Shown here: positions 13,051 to 16,567 of the stretch, piece by piece
Layout of the letters: each line of letters opens with the position of its first letter
Numbering within the stretch: position 1 is the stretch's first letter
Assembly (NCBI GenBank): GCA_003246505.1
Contig: QKAI01000332.1
Span: forward strand, 1-16,567
Length of the DNA: 16,567 bases
Origin: Spirochaetaceae bacterium
GTDB taxonomy: Bacteria; Spirochaetota; Spirochaetia; DSM-2461
Reading direction: 5' to 3'
Notes under the pieces: generated by a model
What the model saw: only the letters and a program-made list of their open reading frames with translations
Told to the model about the DNA's origin: nothing
The model's database searches: none
Program-made: the position numbers and the translations under genes

Positions 13051-13188
13051 CTTATCGGGTTCGGGAATAGCAATGCGGCTTCTGCAGCTCGGGCATTTCC
13101 CCCTCTTGAAACTCTTCCCCGCATCGATGCTCAGTCTCTTACCGCACTTGGGGCAGTGAAAGATCTTTACAGTATTCTCTTCATTCAA
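13042..13188 (-). CDS. Small zinc-ribbon protein
   Basis: A 48-residue protein with two CPxC knuckles: HCPKCGKRL (Cys12, Cys15) and KCPSCRSRI (Cys32, Cys35), 16 residues apart, as expected for a zinc-ribbon. The C-terminus is PEPDKKK followed by three consecutive TAA codons. The start is TTG 13188, overlapping the stop of the upstream glycosyltransferase as TTGA; GGAGGA lies about 9 nt upstream, within that gene. No ATG is available in frame. The regular cysteine pairs, codon structure, overlap and terminator directly behind it support a real gene. Function unknown: zinc ribbons of this size often bind nucleic acid or protein partners. Because it is coupled to the sucrose-phosphate-synthase-like gene, its level should follow that gene. 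Confidence 0.8.
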   Translation of the reverse strand: MNEENTVKIFHCPKCGKRLSIDAGKSFKRGKCPSCRSRIAIPEPDKKK

Positions 13189-15371
13189 AATGATTCATCC
13201 TCCAAATCTGTATTTTTCCAATATTTTATTCCTTCAAGAATTCCTGAAGCGAATTTCTCTTTCGCAAAATAGACAAGCCTGCGTCCCTTCAGACTGTCCA
13301 GTTCCCTCTCGGCGTTTCCCACAACAATCCCCTTCATGCTCCCGGTCAGCATATCCATATCGTTTCCCGAATTGCCTGCGGTATAGATGTTCTGAACCGG
13401 AATTTTCCATTTGTGGGCCAGATAACGGACCGCCTGCCCCTTGGAGACCCGGTAGGGCAGAACATCGATCATATCGCCGTGGGAGAAGATCAGATTGTAG
13501 GAAAGCTTGCGGTTCATCAGGGCGTTGTGGATCAGGGGTACGGCCTCATCTCCGGGGACACCGGGATTCAGGGTATAGCTGATCTTGAAATCCCGCTGGG
13601 CTTTGGGGTTGTCCTGCAGGGTGAGAAAATTCAGTTTGTCCAGTATGGATTGAATCTCCCGGGGCTTCCACTTCTTCCTGATATGGGAGGCCCAGCCCCT
13701 GTCTACGGTATGGACATCATAGTAATAGATTTCCGAGCCCACCGATGCAATGATGAACTCAACATTCTCAATCCCCTTTTCCAGAAGTACCTTTTTGGCC
13801 GACTCGATGTCCCGTCCTGTTGCCACACCGAAACCGATGGTGTCCCTCCGCGGTTCCAGATAGTTCATCAGGGCCCGGATTCCCTCATCATCCCCCAGGA
13901 GGGTGTCATCGATATCGACAATGAGGATCTCTTTGAGGGAGTGAATCCGCTTTCCGATGCTCAGATACTCCTTCTCCACCTTGAAGGAGGACGCCTGATG
14001 CTTTTCCATCAGCTTTTCCAGCTCCCGGATGTACTGTTCGCAATGATGCTGCCATGTATAGACCTTCCGGGTGTTGTTGATCCCGTTTTCCGAGTATCTG
14101 TTCCAGACCTCCGAGTCGGTCAGAATCTCTTTTATGGCCCGGGCGATGCTCTCCTGATCACCGATGTCCGCCAGGATTCCGCTTCTGCAGTTTTTTTCAA
14201 TATCCACGGGACCGCCCTTCCTCGTAGCCACAAAAGGCAGACCGCTGGAAGAGGCTTCAATAAAGGTCAGACCGAAGGTCTCGAGATAGGACGCACTGAC
14301 GAAGACTCCCTGGGAAAGGGCGGCGATCCTGTAGAGTTCGGGTACATCCTTTTCGGGATTATGGTATTTGGGAATCGCCATCTTTCCGTAGAGATCGTAT
14401 TTGTCCATGGCCAGAAGGATATCGGTCAGTACTTGCTGCTCCCCCTCTTCCATTGTGGAGATATCCTCCCGGATGCCCGCAAAGATGGCCAGATTGGCCA
14501 TGGCCTGAAGCTCTTTGTCCTTTCCGTACACGTCGATGAGCACATCGATGTTCTTCCGCGCATCGGGGCGGCACAGGGTGATGATGAGCGGTTTTTCCGG
14601 TTCAAAATGGAACCTCCGCAATTCGTTCAGCGTTCTAAGGTGGGCCTGTTTGGTCTCTTCGCTGATTTCGCTGCCCGGAATCTGGTAGTAGTAATAGGGA
14701 AAGAATTTTTCAAGATCCACTCCCGGAGGAATGGTGGCGTAATCGGGTATATGACGGTGCTCGTACTGACCGATGAGCTCCTCTTTTTCGTAGTTCGTAC
14801 TGGTCACCACCAGTTCGGCCCGGGAAAGGATCATCTCCTCCGCCTCGATCCTTGTATCGATGGCCAGTTCCTTCACGGCCCGGGCTTCAGTCCATCCCAC
14901 TGATTTCAGAAAGGAGAGCTTGTTTCTGCCCAGGGAGTGGGCTGTAAAAATCAGGGGGATACCGAAGAGACTGGCAATGTGGGATGCCACATATCCGGCG
15001 TCGGCATAATGGCCGTGCACAAAATCGGGTATCCTGTTCTGACTCCGGATGTACTCGATCAGATTGTCGGTGAATTCGTCCAGATGGGGCCAGAGCTTCT
15101 CCTTGCGGATATACCTTTTTCCTCCGCAGGAGAGCCTGACGATGGAGGCTTTTTCAGAGAGAGGCTCACGGCTCTGATTGTAGACGGAGTGCACTCTTTT
15201 ATCGTCGATTTTTCTTGTAATCAGATCAATACGGTCGATGGACGGATAAGCCGACAGGCTCCGCACCATCTCTATCAGATAGCGGGTCTGGCCTCCCGTG
15301 TCGGCATCCCGGCCGAACTCGATGTTCTGCCCACGGATAAGGCCATGAAGATTCAACATTAAAATATACAT
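13185..15371 (-). CDS. Bifunctional sucrose-phosphate synthase/phosphatase-like protein (GT4 + HAD)
   Basis: A 728-residue cytosolic protein. Residues 1-460 are a GT-B glycosyltransferase of family GT4 with sucrose-phosphate-synthase signatures: NLHGLIRG, GRDADTGGQTRYL (20-32), HGHYADAG (119-126), TAHSLGRNK (143-151), CRPDARKN (267-274) and the E-x7-E pair Glu364/Glu372 in ETFGLTFIEAS. Residues 482-720 are a HAD phosphatase: VDIDDTLLGDD (Asp486, Asp488), VATGRD (Thr518), Lys644, and GNSGND (Asp671). All catalytic positions of both halves are present, so it could make sucrose 6-phosphate from a nucleotide-glucose and fructose 6-phosphate and dephosphorylate it. Close alternatives are mannosylfructose-phosphate synthase and other GT4 enzymes making fructosides. 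The ATG at 15371 has no Shine-Dalgarno and lies 9 bp from a -10 box, hinting at a leaderless mRNA; Met5 is an alternative start. Divergent from a GH32-like gene. Confidence 0.9.
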   Translation of the reverse strand: MYILMLNLHGLIRGQNIEFGRDADTGGQTRYLIEMVRSLSAYPSIDRIDLITRKIDDKRVHSVYNQSREPLSEKASIVRLSCGGKRYIRKEKLWPHLDEFTDNLIEYIRSQNRIPDFVHGHYADAGYVASHIASLFGIPLIFTAHSLGRNKLSFLKSVGWTEARAVKELAIDTRIEAEEMILSRAELVVTSTNYEKEELIGQYEHRHIPDYATIPPGVDLEKFFPYYYYQIPGSEISEETKQAHLRTLNELRRFHFEPEKPLIITLCRPDARKNIDVLIDVYGKDKELQAMANLAIFAGIREDISTMEEGEQQVLTDILLAMDKYDLYGKMAIPKYHNPEKDVPELYRIAALSQGVFVSASYLETFGLTFIEASSSGLPFVATRKGGPVDIEKNCRSGILADIGDQESIARAIKEILTDSEVWNRYSENGINNTRKVYTWQHHCEQYIRELEKLMEKHQASSFKVEKEYLSIGKRIHSLKEILIVDIDDTLLGDDEGIRALMNYLEPRRDTIGFGVATGRDIESAKKVLLEKGIENVEFIIASVGSEIYYYDVHTVDRGWASHIRKKWKPREIQSILDKLNFLTLQDNPKAQRDFKISYTLNPGVPGDEAVPLIHNALMNRKLSYNLIFSHGDMIDVLPYRVSKGQAVRYLAHKWKIPVQNIYTAGNSGNDMDMLTGSMKGIVVGNAERELDSLKGRRLVYFAKEKFASGILEGIKYWKNTDLEDESF

Positions 15372-15380
15372 TCTTTAATT

Positions 15381-15409
15381 AGTGTACGAATCATTTCAAA
15401 TCATGTCAA
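15381..15409 (-). promoter_or_regulatory. Promoter of the sucrose-phosphate-synthase-like gene
   Basis: On the minus strand a perfect TTGACA (15409-15404) and TACACT (15386-15381) are 17 bp apart. The -10 ends 9 bp before the ATG, so the transcript would carry a leader of only a few bases. The two divergent -35 boxes here are separated by 2 bp, so polymerase binding at one should exclude the other. Confidence 0.6.
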
Positions 15410-15411
15410 TG

Positions 15412-15440
15412 TTGATAAATCCCCGATCATAACCTATATT
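15412..15440 (+). promoter_or_regulatory. Promoter of the GH32-like gene
   Basis: TTGATA (15412-15417) and TATATT (15435-15440) are 17 bp apart, each five of six to consensus. The predicted start near 15447 gives a leader of about 52 nt with an AGAAG-like ribosome site before ATG 15499. Confidence 0.6.
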
Positions 15441-15498
15441 TCCTGTATACGACCCAATCCGTTGAAAATATATTATTTAGAATACAAAGAAGAAAAAC

Positions 15499-16567
15499 AT
15501 GTACACAGGCAAAGGTTTTGAAGTATCCGAACTGGGCGATGTGGATGTGATCAGATACAACGGTCTGTTTCACCTGTTCCATCTAGTCCTGCCAAATCAC
15601 GACTATATCGCCCATGCCGTCAGCAGCGACGGGTTCCTCTGGAGAAGGGTCAAGAATCCCCTGTTCATCGGGGAGCCCGGAAGCTGGGATGACGATATGA
15701 TCTGGACCATGCACGTCAGTCCCGATCCCGACGGCCCCGCCGAATTCAGGATGTTCTACACGGGCCTCTCCCGCAGAGAGGGCGGTCGAATTCAGAGGAT
15801 CGGTCTCGCCCGGTCCAATGACCTCTACACCTGGGAGAAGGTCTCTTCTTCATCCTATCCCCTCTCCATTGCAGGCCCCTATTATGAGGAGTCGGTCTCG
15901 GAAGGCAGGCACTGGGTGAGCTGCCGGGACCCTTTTTTCTACTCGGAGGGTGAGGACCGGTTCCTGCTTGTAAATGCCAGAACGCCCTTCGGACCCAAGA
16001 TCAGAAGGGGATGCGTCGGTCTGGCCCGGGAGAGGGCGGTTGACGAATTTCACTGGGAAAAGCCCCTCTTCACTCCGGGGATGTATGATGACATCGAGGT
16101 GCCGGGACTCTACAGGATAGAGGGCCGCTACTATCTGATCGGCAACATCAAGGAGGACATAAAAATCCACTACTGGCACAGCGAAACCCTGCTGGGAAAC
16201 TACGAGGCCTTTGTCTCCAACGTTCTGCTGCCCCGGGGCAACTACGCCGCCAGGATCACGAAAATGGACGACCACTACCTGCTCTGGAATTTTTTTACCG
16301 ACAGAAGCATGGCGATCAGATCCACCATTCTGCCTCCTCCCACGGAACTGAAGGTGGACGACAGAGGCAGGCTTTACCTGCAGAGCTTCCGGCAGTTCGA
16401 CAGGAAGGTGCAGACCTCCATCGGCCAGAAGGACCTTATGCCCGTTCAGAGGGTACTTAAAAACGAGACCGCCAAGGCCCGGATCGAAGAGAACAGCCTC
16501 AAGCTGGAATCGGTAAGCGGGTATGAGATCTTCTTCCTGAAGAAGCAGACCACCGACTTCCGCCTGA
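15499..16567 (+). CDS. GH32-like glycosidase (partial, runs off the right edge)
   Basis: The open frame holds 356 residues without a stop at the window end. It looks like a five-bladed beta-propeller of clan GH-J (GH32/68, beta-fructosidases): an acidic first blade LGDVDVIRYNGLFHLFH (Asp14/Asp16), MFYTGLS, the RDP motif in SCRDPFF (Asp144) and the acid/base position in DIEVPGLYRIEG (Glu200). The spacing of these three carboxylates is close to that of known GH32 invertases. The usual WMNDPNG around the nucleophile is not conserved, so substrate, and even activity, is uncertain; GH43-type propellers are the alternative. There is no signal peptide, so it should act in the cytoplasm. Residues after about 290 may begin the C-terminal beta-sandwich typical of GH32. 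It is divergent from the sucrose-phosphate-synthase-like gene, which suggests both act on the same fructoside. Confidence 0.8.
   Translation, partial: MYTGKGFEVSELGDVDVIRYNGLFHLFHLVLPNHDYIAHAVSSDGFLWRRVKNPLFIGEPGSWDDDMIWTMHVSPDPDGPAEFRMFYTGLSRREGGRIQRIGLARSNDLYTWEKVSSSSYPLSIAGPYYEESVSEGRHWVSCRDPFFYSEGEDRFLLVNARTPFGPKIRRGCVGLARERAVDEFHWEKPLFTPGMYDDIEVPGLYRIEGRYYLIGNIKEDIKIHYWHSETLLGNYEAFVSNVLLPRGNYAARITKMDDHYLLWNFFTDRSMAIRSTILPPPTELKVDDRGRLYLQSFRQFDRKVQTSIGQKDLMPVQRVLKNETAKARIEENSLKLESVSGYEIFFLKKQTTDFRL

Noticed and set aside
13413..14903. Plus-strand open frame of 496 codons opposite the sucrose-phosphate-synthase-like gene
   Set aside because: Antisense to an intact two-domain enzyme, with no family motifs.

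Overview
The window looks like part of a bacterial chromosome with moderately high GC and dense, overlapping gene packing. I see no phage, insertion sequence, CRISPR or RNA gene. The gene set is type III pantothenate kinase, an ECF vitamin transporter with fused ATPases, a split B12-dependent methionine synthase, a homocysteine methyltransferase/MTHFR fusion, rubredoxin, a DmsA-like molybdoenzyme and a sucrose-phosphate-synthase-like protein with a HAD domain. This fits an anaerobic or facultative bacterium. My best guess is a free-living, perhaps marine or saline, spirochete; that is an inference from gene content and is not proven here.

Layout. Bases 1-104 hold the 3' end of an unidentified + strand gene. 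A minus-strand operon (4088 down to 143) encodes EcfA-EcfA', EcfT, an S component and CoaX. It probably imports a vitamin, most likely pantothenate, and phosphorylates it as the first step to coenzyme A. A 352-bp divergent control region (4089-4440) holds two back-to-back sigma70-type promoters, two perfect palindromes and a structured leader. A + strand operon (4441-10856) follows: the homocysteine module of methionine synthase, the folate/B12/reactivation module of the same enzyme as a separate polypeptide, a rubredoxin, a second homocysteine methyltransferase fused to 5,10-methylene-THF reductase, and PRPP synthetase. Together the first four make methyl-THF, pass the methyl group through cobalamin to homocysteine, and carry a plausible electron donor for one of the redox steps.

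The operon converges, with 6 bp between stop codons, on a minus-strand standalone molybdopterin oxidoreductase (12965-10863). Upstream of that on the minus strand is a two-gene unit: a bifunctional sucrose-phosphate synthase/phosphatase-like protein (15371-13185) translationally coupled to a 48-residue zinc-ribbon protein (13188-13042). Divergent from it, and running off the right edge, is a GH32-like glycosidase (15499 onward). The last two suggest synthesis and turnover of sucrose or a related fructoside, perhaps as a compatible solute.

The parts most worth a second look are the two-polypeptide methionine synthase with an embedded rubredoxin, and the palindrome-rich control region that drives it. 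Several genes use TTG or GTG starts in TTGA stop/start overlaps, and two genes may have leaderless transcripts.
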